From positions 1 to 5,475 of the forward strand of contig JAQSXN010000318.1 in the NCBI GenBank assembly GCA_029256665.1: a stretch of DNA of 5,475 nucleotides. Reading direction: 5' to 3'. A program made the position numbers and the translations under genes. Positions 1 to 5,475 of the stretch are shown here, one piece after another (position 1 is the first letter of the stretch; each line of letters starts with the position of its first letter). This stretch comes from Paenibacillus sp. GTDB lineage: Bacteria > Bacillota > Bacilli > Paenibacillales > Paenibacillaceae. The notes beneath the pieces were generated by a model that did not search any database, was not told where the DNA came from, and saw only the letters and a list, made by a program, of their open reading frames with translations.

Positions 1-144
1 CAGCTTTACGCCAAGATGCAGAAAACGATGAACAGCCTGCTGCCCGCCTACTTCGGCAACCCGCATACGCTGCGCGAAAATTGTTACGTGCATGCGGTCA
101 CGAAGCTTTCATCGGTGCTCTTCAGGCAAGGAAAGCTGTATTAA
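1..144 (+). CDS. C-terminal end of an unrecognised protein (5'-partial)
   Basis: Frame 1 is open from the left edge to a TAA at 142-144 and gives the last 47 residues of a protein whose start lies outside the window. The tail is mixed hydrophobic and basic, with one Cys (residue 28 of the visible part) in a RENCYVHAV stretch and a FRQGKLY end. I see no motif that names a family and assign no function. No intrinsic terminator follows it, so it may be co-transcribed with the small gene 78 bases downstream. It shows no visible link to the injection-system genes further right and is probably ordinary flanking chromosome. The reading frame is supported by good codon choice and a clean stop, but the short visible length limits certainty. 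Confidence 0.6.
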   Translation, partial: QLYAKMQKTMNSLLPAYFGNPHTLRENCYVHAVTKLSSVLFRQGKLY

Positions 145-167
145 TGCAAGCGCAAAACGCGTTATAA

Positions 168-197
168 GCGAGTCCAGACCGATTGCGCCGGACTCGC
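168..197 (+). repeat. Inverted repeat in the leader of the small gene
   Basis: GCGAGTCC (168-175) and GGACTCGC (190-197) form a perfect 8-bp stem around a 14-base loop, ending 24 bases before the ATG at 222. No T-run follows, so it is not an intrinsic terminator. It could be a leader RNA structure near the ribosome binding site, or a protein-binding palindrome. The stem is seen directly; a role is inference. Confidence 0.4.
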
Positions 198-221
198 GAG
201 GCGCCCGGGGGTGGAGAGAAA

Positions 222-533
222 ATGGAAGTGGAAGTCATCAATCTGAGCAGCGTCGTCATCGGCAACGGTCAGTGGGAACGGCGCGACATCCCGTTTGAGG
301 GCGCCAAGCTAATGCTCGTTACGCAATACGGCGATCGGCTTTGGTATATCGACGTGGACGGCGTTGAGGATTCCGAGCTTATGGAGTGGCTGACGAGCAG
401 CGAGGATATCAGGATCGCATTCGACGCCGTAACCGAGAGCGGCCAACGTCTAGCCGGCACCGCGTATGCGCATCCCAACATGGCGCATCGCGCGCTGGCG
501 ATTCGCGGCGAAGGGGAGCTACGGCATTTGTAA
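222..533 (+). CDS. Small hypothetical protein, 103 aa
   Basis: I do not recognise this protein. It starts at ATG 222, preceded by a G-rich ribosome binding site (GGGGGTGGAGAG, about 207-218), and ends with TAA at 531-533. An upstream in-frame ATG at 183 would add 13 residues, but it lacks a comparable binding site and would place the G-rich stretch inside the coding region. The product is soluble and acidic, with no signal peptide or membrane segment. The first half alternates hydrophobic and polar residues as in beta strands (VEVINLSSVVI, LMLVTQYGDRLWYIDVDG). An acidic helix-like middle follows (DSELMEWLTSSEDIRIAFDAV), and the end is basic and His-containing. It runs in the same direction as the gene cut by the left edge and converges on the minus-strand operon. 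There is no evidence tying it to the injection system. Confidence 0.65.
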   Translation: MEVEVINLSSVVIGNGQWERRDIPFEGAKLMLVTQYGDRLWYIDVDGVEDSELMEWLTSSEDIRIAFDAVTESGQRLAGTAYAHPNMAHRALAIRGEGELRHL

Positions 534-594
534 GAGGTAATCGCAGTCTTTTAGCAGTTCCGCTCTCTTGTTGAGACAGTCAGCTGATAATAAC

Positions 595-647
595 AAAGGA
601 AAAAACAATAATGGCTGTGCAAGGGAGGTTTCCTTGCACAGCCATTA
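595..647 (-). terminator. Rho-independent terminator of the minus-strand operon
   Basis: Positions 609-624 and 632-647 are perfect reverse complements (16 bp, core ATGGCTGTGCAAGG) around a 7-base loop. Read on the minus strand, the hairpin is followed by TTGTTTTTTCC (608 downward), the arrangement of an intrinsic terminator for leftward transcription. On the plus strand there is no T-run after the hairpin, so it is directional. It lies about 165 bases past the stop codon of the last operon gene, so the transcript should include the palindromic repeats in its 3' untranslated region. The stem is seen directly; termination is inferred. Confidence 0.7.
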
Positions 648-649
648 CT

Positions 650-780
650 GGCGCTTGCAACCCGATTTTTTCGGGTTGCAGCAAACCCGCCGCCGCTTTT
701 GGCGCCTGCAACCCGATATTTCCGGGTTGCAGCAAGCTCGCCGCCGCGTTTGGCGCCCGCAACCCGACTTTTTCGGGCTA
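650..780. repeat. 51-bp tandem repeat of palindromic units, about 2.6 copies
   Basis: The motif GGCGC(T/C)(T/C)GCAACCCG begins at 650, 701 and 752, an exact 51-base period. Each unit carries an inverted repeat. Unit 1 pairs TGCAACCCGA (656-665) with TCGGGTTGCA (671-680), 10 bp around a TTTTT loop. Unit 2 pairs TGCAACCCG (707-715) with CGGGTTGCA (723-731). Unit 3 keeps only CCCGA/TCGGG (763-767 and 773-777) before diverging. The hairpins are joined by a spacer, GCAA(A/G)C(C/T)CGCCGCCGC followed by T-rich bases, at 681-700 and 732-751. The first two hairpins differ in loop and spacer, so the units are not fresh copies. The form resembles REP/BIME-type extragenic palindromic families, and other copies may be scattered in the genome. 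Confidence 0.8.
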
Positions 781-811
781 TTGGTGCGCTTAGACTTCTC
801 TTCATGTAAGA

Positions 812-1630
812 CTACGAATGAATAAGTTCGTAATCGGGAAGAACCAACGTTTTCCCCTCTTCCAGCGGCCACTGCGTCTCCAGCCTGCGGTCGCCATGGC
901 GCAGCACGACGCGGACGTTGGCCGACGCCGACAGACGACCGCGGAACGGCAACACGAGCCAGCCGTCCCGATCGCTGACGGCCGCCGCCGCCGGCAGCAG
1001 CAGCGTATGGCGCTTCCAGCGTCCTGCCGTAGGCCGGTCCAGCCGAAGCTCCACTCCATCCCCGCTATCCTCGCCGCCCAGCGTAGTCGCGCGGAACCAC
1101 TCCGCCGCGGCGCCGTCCTTGCCGCGAACGACCAAAGCGTCGCCGCTCAGCAGCCTTGTCGCTCCGGGCAAGCAGCGCAGACCTTCGCTGCCAGGCGGCA
1201 CTTCCTCGTCGAGGATCCTGCCTCTTGCCGCCTGATCGTCGTCGGGGTATGCAAACACCTCTGCATTCGCGATCGGTTGTCCGTTCCCGTCCATCAACCT
1301 GCGGACGATACCGGTTGCCGCGACGGGAGGCGAATAAGTCCTGCCGGGCAGCAAAAACAATTCGACGACGGGATTCTCGGGAGTCAAGGACGAGAGATCC
1401 ACCCGCAACGTACAGGGCATGTAGATCGTTGATTCCACGATAACGTCGCATGCCGAACCCTTGATGTCCAGAAACGCCCAGCTTCCTTCGGACGTACGCA
1501 GCGGAGACGAGAGCACGTCTTTGAGACGCACGCGCACCGAAGACGCGGCGGCCGGTCGGCCGGTCCATACATCCGTCGTCCGGACGACGAGCGAGCAGCG
1601 GGATACCGTAGTGGATTGCGCTCCGTACAT
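812..1630 (-). CDS. Beta-sandwich (carboxypeptidase-regulatory-like) eCIS accessory protein
   Basis: This 272-residue protein is the last gene of the operon. Its ATG is three bases after the stop of the DUF4255 gene, with GGGGGAA at 1638-1644 as ribosome binding site (7-base spacing), so the two are translationally linked. It has no signal peptide or membrane segment. Residues 12-96 form a strand-rich unit (CSLVVRTTDVWTGRP, then VRVRLKD, SWAFLDIKG, CDVIVEST). Next come VVELFLLPGRTY (88-99), a VRRLMDGNGQPIANAEVFAYPD unit (109-130), and a further strand-rich C-terminal third. The pattern of a conserved LLP-x-x-Y followed by a G-x-P-(I/L)-x-x-A-x-V unit matches, from memory, the carboxypeptidase-regulatory-like segment that follows DUF4255 in longer Pvc16-type proteins. 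I infer that it works with the DUF4255 protein at the tube/sheath end of the injection particle. The specific role is unproven; an unrelated beta-sandwich adaptor is the alternative. Confidence 0.75.
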   Translation of the reverse strand: MYGAQSTTVSRCSLVVRTTDVWTGRPAAASSVRVRLKDVLSSPLRTSEGSWAFLDIKGSACDVIVESTIYMPCTLRVDLSSLTPENPVVELFLLPGRTYSPPVAATGIVRRLMDGNGQPIANAEVFAYPDDDQAARGRILDEEVPPGSEGLRCLPGATRLLSGDALVVRGKDGAAAEWFRATTLGGEDSGDGVELRLDRPTAGRWKRHTLLLPAAAAVSDRDGWLVLPFRGRLSASANVRVVLRHGDRRLETQWPLEEGKTLVLPDYELIHS

Positions 1631-1633
1631 GGA

Positions 1634-2215
1634 TTAATTCCCCCGATCCTTATCCTGCACCGTAATCCTTCTCTCCACGACGCGGGTAGCCGGTTTGACG
1701 CGATTGGAATCCAGCATGACGGGTCCGATCTTGTACACGAGCGATAATTTGTACGGCACGTCGCCGAATTGCCACAGCCTCGTCATATCTTCCGTGCCGT
1801 ATTGCACAGGCGAGATCTTGAGTCCCGCATCGGAGTCCGCAAGCGTGCCCTCGAGCATCGGTCCGCGCAGGACGCTATTGTCATGCAGAATTTGGGCTAC
1901 CTTGCCGAGTAAACGATGCTCGTCCAGCGTCCGCGTCAAAATATCGGCGCTCGAATGCGCCGTGATCAAACATTCGAGATCGATCGCGCGCGGCGGGTAT
2001 CGGAGCATGTCGCCTTCGATCAGCATGTCCGTGCGGCGCGACTCGTTATTCTCGACTACGGAGCAAATATAAACCGAAATCATCAAATCCCCTTTGTCGG
2101 CCGGGCTTGCCATGCCGATCAGCTCCGGACGGGACACCGGATCCGGCGCCATCCCCTCGCGCAGCAGCTTCAGCAGGCTGGCTCCGGCGTCCGCGATTAC
2201 CGTGTAGCTCCCCAT
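1634..2215 (-). CDS. DUF4255 / Pvc16 N-terminal domain protein (eCIS tail terminator-like)
   Basis: This protein of 193 residues is essentially a lone DUF4255 domain, found in Afp16/Pvc16-type proteins that cap the end of the tube and sheath in contractile injection particles. Family features visible: VIADAGASLLKLLREG (6-21), MISVYICSVVENNESRR (45-61), YPPRAIDLECLITAHS (73-88), LLGKVAQILHDNSVL (102-116), and the closing block from TEDMTRLWQ (141-149) through PYKLSLVYKIGPVMLDS (154-170). The short basic tail is not conserved in my recollection. I chose the second of two nearby ATGs (2215): GGGGGAG at 2223-2229 then sits 7 bases away, whereas the ATG at 2221 is only one base from it. Using 2221 would add two residues. 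It begins 15 bases after the ATPase stop and ends three bases before the next ATG, so the three genes form one operon. Confidence 0.88.
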   Translation of the reverse strand: MGSYTVIADAGASLLKLLREGMAPDPVSRPELIGMASPADKGDLMISVYICSVVENNESRRTDMLIEGDMLRYPPRAIDLECLITAHSSADILTRTLDEHRLLGKVAQILHDNSVLRGPMLEGTLADSDAGLKISPVQYGTEDMTRLWQFGDVPYKLSLVYKIGPVMLDSNRVKPATRVVERRITVQDKDRGN

Positions 2216-2230
2216 GAACATTCTCCCCCA

Positions 2231-4420
2231 TTATTCGCTATATGGCGCGAACGTGCCGCGCATCGGTATTTTACCTAACTTCTGCAATTCCGCCTTAGCC
2301 GCCCGAATCATGTGGCTCATGCCGATCGGCCTCCGCTCCGAGGCGGCAAGAAAGGCGGCCGCAAGCACGATGTTTTTGATATGCCCGCCCGAAACCTCCA
2401 CGCGCTGCGCGAGGAACGGCAGATCCAGCTCTTCGTCGAGCGGAGCCCCTGCCGGAAGCAGGGACGCAAAGATGCGAGCCCGATCCTCCGCGCCGGGAAA
2501 CGGAAATTTGACGATGACGCTCATCCGTCTCAGCAACGCTTCGTCGAGATTCTGCATCAGATTGGTCGCCAGAATCGTAACGCCGTCATACGCTTCGATC
2601 AATTGCAGCAAGTAAGCCGCTTCCATGTTGGCGTACCGGTCGTGCGCGTCCTTGACTTCCGTCCGTTTGCCGAACAGCGCGTCCCCTTCGTCGAAGAAGA
2701 GGATCGCCCCGCTCTGGCGCGCCTCCTCGAACAGCTCGCGCAGCCGCTGCTCCGTCTCGCCGATATACTTGCTCACGATGCGGGACAAGTCGACCCGGTA
2801 CAGCGATAGGCCAAGCTCTCCCGCCACTACTTCCGCCGCCATCGTCTTGCCCGTTCCCGGCGGTCCGGCGAACAGCATATGAACGCCGGTGCCGTACGTC
2901 ACCCTATTCGCGAATCCCCAGCCGTCCAACACCGTCTCCCTGAGCATATAGCGGTTGCAAGCTTCGTGGATCAGATCGCGAGCCTCTTCCGGCAAAATAA
3001 GATCCTTCCACCCGCTGCGAGGCTCGATGGCGATGGCATGCTGCGAGAGCCGGTGACGGAACTGTCCCCTCGCGGCTTCGGCTAGATCGGACCGGACCGG
3101 CAAGCCGTCTCCGCGCTCGGCGGCGAGGACCAACGACTGCCGCCAAGCGGAGGCGATCTGTCCCGCCGTGAAGTGGAACCGGCTCGCCAGCTCGTCCGCC
3201 ATCGTCTCATAGTCCGGACGCTCAGGCGCGAAAATATCGCCCGGCAGCTCCTCGGCATGCCGACGCCAAATGGCGGCGCGTTCGTCGACGCCCGGTGGCG
3301 GCACCTCCACGCTCCAGAACGGCGAATCCGCCGGCAGCGGAAGCTCGCTGGCCGGGCGACGCTCGCCCGCCGTCCAGCATAAGAGGGGCCGCTGCGCGAA
3401 ATCCGAGTATGCTTGAAAAGCCGATCTCAGCGGTTCCTGCGGCAGCCGTTCCTTCCACGAACCGTCCGTTTCGCGCAACGCGATAATCGCGTCCGTCAGC
3501 AGCGCTTCGCGGACCAGCTGATCCAGCATGCTCCGCAGGCGTTCCTCGTCGGCCGGCAGCGCCGAGAGCGACACGAGGAGCAGCCGTTGACCGCGGGAGA
3601 CGGCCAGCCGATGCAGAAGCGTCACCTTGCCCCCGCCCCGGGCGCCCCATAGCCCGATGATCGGCATGCCGCCGGCTGGCCAGCCGCCCGCGACTTGCCC
3701 GAGCGTGTTCTCCGTCGCCGTTGCTCCTTCCCAGGCTAACGACGGATTCTCGTCCGCTTCCAACGCTTCGACGACGCCGTTCAGCCTGCCGTCGATTCGC
3801 TCCGTCCGAAGCAGGAAGCCTACGACCCGCTCGTCGAGACGAAGCGGCGACTTCAGGCCAGGCGCGGCGGCATCGGCGCCGGGCTGCTGCAGCAGCCAGC
3901 GGCGCAGCTTGCCGTCGCGGCCCAGCAGCGCCCTGCCGAGCGTCCGATCCTCCTCCGTATCCCCCAGCAGTCGCAGCGCCAGGTCCACCGTCGCGGTCCT
4001 GGCGGTGGCGTCGTCGTTTAAGTACGCGTACCACTTCTCGTAATTGCGGTCCAGTTCCACCGCCATGCATAAGATGACGCAGCGATACTCCCACACGGTC
4101 AATCTTAGCGCCGCAGCAAGCTGAATGAGCGGCAAGCCTCGCGCGCGGCTTGCCTTGTCGGCATTACGTTCTTCCGTCTCCCGCCTGAACGCCGTGTATG
4201 CCAGCCACTCGTTGTCAAGGTCTTGCTCCGGCGAGAGCTCGTCCGCCGCCAGCTCCTCCCTGTCGACCATTAACCCTCTAAACGCCGCTAGCGGATCCGT
4301 GAACGGATCGTTGCCGCTTGCGCCTAGCAGCGTGCGCAGCCCGGCGTCCAGCCAGGCCAATTCGTCCCGCAAATGTTCCATCGCGCCATAGGCGCGAGCC
4401 GTGTCGTCCGCCGCCTTCAT
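2231..4420 (-). CDS. AAA+ ATPase of contractile injection system (Afp15/Pvc15-like)
   Basis: First gene of the operon, 729 residues, cytoplasmic. Residues about 90-155 are a winged-helix-like block ([42 protein letters not shown]) typical of this ATPase group. A first AAA-like module (about 250-400) has a degraded P-loop, GARGGGKV (259-266), with Val where Thr/Ser is normal, and no clear Walker B. The second module is intact: Walker A GPPGTGKT (519-526), Walker B ILFFDEGD (573-580), sensor 1 ATN (618-620), arginine-finger candidates R631/R632, and a sensor-2-like SGGHIKNI (677-684). Homologues in Afp, PVC and related loci are needed for particle assembly or cargo loading; the exact step here is inferred. 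ATG 4420 follows GGGGGAAGGG (4427-4436) at 6-base spacing. A promoter lies about 70 bases upstream. Confidence 0.92.
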   Translation of the reverse strand: MKAADDTARAYGAMEHLRDELAWLDAGLRTLLGASGNDPFTDPLAAFRGLMVDREELAADELSPEQDLDNEWLAYTAFRRETEERNADKASRARGLPLIQLAAALRLTVWEYRCVILCMAVELDRNYEKWYAYLNDDATARTATVDLALRLLGDTEEDRTLGRALLGRDGKLRRWLLQQPGADAAAPGLKSPLRLDERVVGFLLRTERIDGRLNGVVEALEADENPSLAWEGATATENTLGQVAGGWPAGGMPIIGLWGARGGGKVTLLHRLAVSRGQRLLLVSLSALPADEERLRSMLDQLVREALLTDAIIALRETDGSWKERLPQEPLRSAFQAYSDFAQRPLLCWTAGERRPASELPLPADSPFWSVEVPPPGVDERAAIWRRHAEELPGDIFAPERPDYETMADELASRFHFTAGQIASAWRQSLVLAAERGDGLPVRSDLAEAARGQFRHRLSQHAIAIEPRSGWKDLILPEEARDLIHEACNRYMLRETVLDGWGFANRVTYGTGVHMLFAGPPGTGKTMAAEVVAGELGLSLYRVDLSRIVSKYIGETEQRLRELFEEARQSGAILFFDEGDALFGKRTEVKDAHDRYANMEAAYLLQLIEAYDGVTILATNLMQNLDEALLRRMSVIVKFPFPGAEDRARIFASLLPAGAPLDEELDLPFLAQRVEVSGGHIKNIVLAAAFLAASERRPIGMSHMIRAAKAELQKLGKIPMRGTFAPYSE

Positions 4421-4488
4421 CCTTTGCCCTTCCCCCGCCGCCTCGGCGGTTAACCCGCCCGCTACTTTTGTCCTACGTTTATTCCTGC

Positions 4489-4497
4489 ATTATATCA
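4489..4497 (-). promoter_or_regulatory. Extended -10 promoter of the ATPase operon
   Basis: The minus strand reads TGATATAAT (4497 down to 4489), a consensus TATAAT with the TGn extension used by housekeeping sigma-A promoters. The -35 region is poor: TCTAAA at a 17-base spacing matches only three of six positions, consistent with an extended -10 promoter. Transcription would start near 4482, giving a leader of about 60 bases to ATG 4420. Confidence 0.65.
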
Positions 4498-4559
4498 CAT
4501 GTTTCGAGCCTTTAGAGGACGAAAGAACGGCAATCGACGGCGCTTTTTTTGCGAAAGGG

Positions 4560-4589
4560 ATGTCAGGCCGCTCCGCGTTGCGATATAAT
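4560..4589 (+). promoter_or_regulatory. Sigma-A-type promoter of the DUF4157 gene
   Basis: TATAAT at 4584-4589 is a consensus -10 box. ATGTCA at 4560-4565 matches TTGACA at four of six positions with an 18-base spacer. The predicted start near 4596 leaves a short leader of about 27 bases, containing the ribosome binding site AAGGTGA at 4611-4617, five bases before ATG 4623. Confidence 0.6.
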
Positions 4590-4622
4590 CGAATTACCAT
4601 TATCAAGAAGAAGGTGACACCC

Positions 4623-5475
4623 ATGAAGGAATCGGCGACCCGCCGCCATACCGTGTTGCAGTGGACAGCCAAGCCGGCCGCATCGCGGAAGCCCGGCCCT
4701 GCGCAATCCCGCGGCAAGGAAGACGGAAGCGCATCCGACCATCTCGCGCGGATGCAAGCGTCCGCAGGCAATCAAGCCGTCGTCCAGCGATTCAAGGACG
4801 ACGTCGCGGCCGAGAGCGAATCCAATGCGCGGACGGCGGCGCCGGTTTCCGGCAGCGGGACAGGCATGCCTCCCGAAGTCCAGGCCAAGATGGAACGGAC
4901 GATGGGCGCCGACTTCTCCGGCGTGCGCATCCATACGGGACATCAAGCGGGCGCGGTCGGCGCGCTTGCCTTTACGCAAGGTACGGACATCCATTTCGCC
5001 CCCGGACAATACAAGCCGGACAGCCCCTCCGGTCAGAAATTGCTGGGCCACGAGCTCGCCCACGTCGTCCAGCAGAAGGAAGGCCGGGTCTCGCCTACGG
5101 CCCGGCTGGCAACCGGCCAGCCGTTAAACGACAGTCCGGCGCTGGAGCGGGAAGCCGACATGTTGGGAGCCAGGGCGGCAAGCGCGCCAGAGCCCGCTGC
5201 GGCTCCGATTCAACGAGCGGCAAGCTCTGACGGAAGCTCGTCCTCCGCCAAACCGGTCATTCAGCGCATGCCCCGCCCCTCCGAGGTCAAGAACAAGCTT
5301 GGCGAGCCAAAGGAACATGTCAAGAATCCGTTCCATAACCGTTTTACCAAGAAGCTGGGAGTCACCGATACGCTCAAGCAAAACAGCACCCATTACCGCG
5401 CGTTCCTGCAGAAGCTCGAAAACTTCGACCGTTACGTGGACGGCGAGATTGTTGGCGATACGCCGGACATCATCA
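4623..5475 (+). CDS. DUF4157 (HExxH) eCIS-associated cargo/toxin protein, 3'-partial
   Basis: The frame is open from ATG 4623, behind AAGGTGA, to the right edge without a stop, giving 284 residues of an incomplete protein. Residues 1-80 are low-complexity and basic, with [17 protein letters not shown] (41-57) matching the 'AGN-A' motif common near the start of DUF4157 proteins. The DUF4157 core spans about 81-185: [25 protein letters not shown] (82-106), [13 protein letters not shown] (118-130), [10 protein letters not shown] (142-151) with H143, E144 and H147 as a zinc-peptidase HExxH, and LEREAD (174-179), where E177 may be a further ligand. An Ala/Ser-rich linker with IQR tripeptides (196-198, 213-215) leads to a basic region (216-284) I cannot place. 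DUF4157 is a hallmark of cargo/toxins loaded in contractile injection particles. A toxin activity is inferred from context only; a protease-only or structural role is possible. Confidence 0.88.
   Translation, partial: MKESATRRHTVLQWTAKPAASRKPGPAQSRGKEDGSASDHLARMQASAGNQAVVQRFKDDVAAESESNARTAAPVSGSGTGMPPEVQAKMERTMGADFSGVRIHTGHQAGAVGALAFTQGTDIHFAPGQYKPDSPSGQKLLGHELAHVVQQKEGRVSPTARLATGQPLNDSPALEREADMLGARAASAPEPAAAPIQRAASSDGSSSSAKPVIQRMPRPSEVKNKLGEPKEHVKNPFHNRFTKKLGVTDTLKQNSTHYRAFLQKLENFDRYVDGEIVGDTPDII

Larger units (their letters stand above)
534..811. other. Non-coding convergent intergenic region with stacked palindromes
   Basis: This 278-base stretch separates the plus-strand gene ending at 533 from the minus-strand operon ending at 812. 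It contains a perfect hairpin with a T-rich tail on the minus strand (595-647) and a 51-bp tandem palindromic repeat (650-780). Short open frames exist on both strands, but they come from the repeat: 51 is a multiple of three, so a frame that is open in one unit stays open in the next. From 534 to 594 I see nothing beyond a weak 4-bp TCTC/GAGA stem. No clear terminator follows the plus-strand gene. A 6-bp inverted repeat, TACGAA (813-818) and TTCGTA (826-831), lies at the 3' end of the first minus-strand gene. Confidence 0.7.
4421..4622. promoter_or_regulatory. Divergent intergenic promoter region
   Basis: These 202 bases separate the outward-facing starts of the ATPase operon and the DUF4157 gene. 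They hold a -10 box on each strand, listed separately. The region is AT-richer than its surroundings around 4461-4530 and contains a short palindrome CCGCC-TC-GGCGG (4438-4449) in the ATPase leader. A CGAAAG hexamer occurs directly repeated at 4520-4525 and 4552-4557. A regulator binding between the two -10 boxes could control both transcripts together; no operator of a known family is recognised. Confidence 0.7.

Noticed and set aside
140..168. Possible promoter (TATAAG at 163-168) for the small gene at 222.
   Set aside because: No -35 element at suitable spacing and only a partial -10 match; read-through from the upstream gene is equally likely.
650..780. CRISPR-like array.
   Set aside because: The spacers between repeats are nearly identical rather than unique, only 2.6 units exist, and no cas gene is visible.
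611..793. A plus-strand 60-codon frame starting at an ATG, with AAAGGA about ten bases upstream, encoding Cys-containing 17-residue repeats (ACNPIFSGCSK type).
   Set aside because: Its periodicity is the 51-bp DNA repeat read in threes; other frames on both strands are similarly open. The start codon lies within the terminator stem, and palindromy explains the sequence better than coding. A real micropeptide cannot be fully excluded.
818..1432. A long plus-strand open frame (204 codons) opposite the beta-sandwich gene.
   Set aside because: It has no good ribosome binding site and an Arg/Gln/Ala-rich composition typical of antisense frames in high-GC DNA. The minus-strand frame has operon context and a strand-like hydrophobic pattern.
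3222..4094. A 290-codon minus-strand frame within the ATPase gene, in another frame.
   Set aside because: It overlaps the AAA+ coding frame that carries clear motifs, and its Arg/Gly/Ala-rich product is a high-GC shadow.
4501..4560. Possible intrinsic terminator around GGCGCTTTTTTTGCG.
   Set aside because: There is a T-run but no adequate GC stem before it on either strand, and a terminator is not expected between divergent promoters.
4661..5230. A plus-strand 189-codon frame and an overlapping minus-strand frame (4563-5063) over the DUF4157 gene.
   Set aside because: Both are shadows. The frame from ATG 4623 contains the DUF4157 signature and HELAH, and has a matching promoter and ribosome binding site.

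Overview
The window is high-GC with Firmicute-style expression signals: purine-rich ribosome binding sites (GGGGGAG, AAGGTGA) and TATAAT -10 boxes. Codon use is also GC-rich. This fits a Paenibacillus/Cohnella-like member of the Paenibacillaceae; that assignment is inference from sequence style, not a marker gene.

Layout, left to right. (1) Positions 1-144 hold the end of an unrecognised plus-strand gene, followed by a small unrecognised plus-strand gene at 222-533. (2) Positions 534-811 are non-coding and lie between convergent genes. They hold a perfect hairpin with a T-rich tail, a likely terminator for leftward transcription, and 2.6 copies of a 51-bp tandem repeat whose units are themselves palindromic. 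(3) Positions 812-4420 hold a tight three-gene minus-strand operon, in transcription order: a two-module AAA+ ATPase of the Afp15/Pvc15 type, a DUF4255 (Pvc16 N-terminal domain) protein, and a 272-residue beta-sandwich protein resembling the carboxypeptidase-regulatory-like region often joined to DUF4255. (4) Positions 4421-4622 are a divergent promoter region with one TATAAT box on each strand. (5) From 4623 to the right edge runs an incomplete plus-strand gene for a DUF4157 protein with an HELAH zinc-protease-like motif, followed by a C-terminal region I do not recognise.

Together, genes 812-4420 and 4623-5475 are the edge of an extracellular contractile injection system (eCIS) locus, the phage-tail-like machines related to Afp, PVC and MAC. 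From family knowledge, the ATPase is thought to act in particle assembly or cargo loading, the DUF4255 protein caps the tube/sheath end, and DUF4157 proteins are typical eCIS-associated cargo or toxins. The sheath, tube, baseplate and fibre genes are not in the window. Because the left side looks like unrelated chromosome, they probably lie to the right. The repeat/terminator stretch at 534-811 looks like the left border of the locus.
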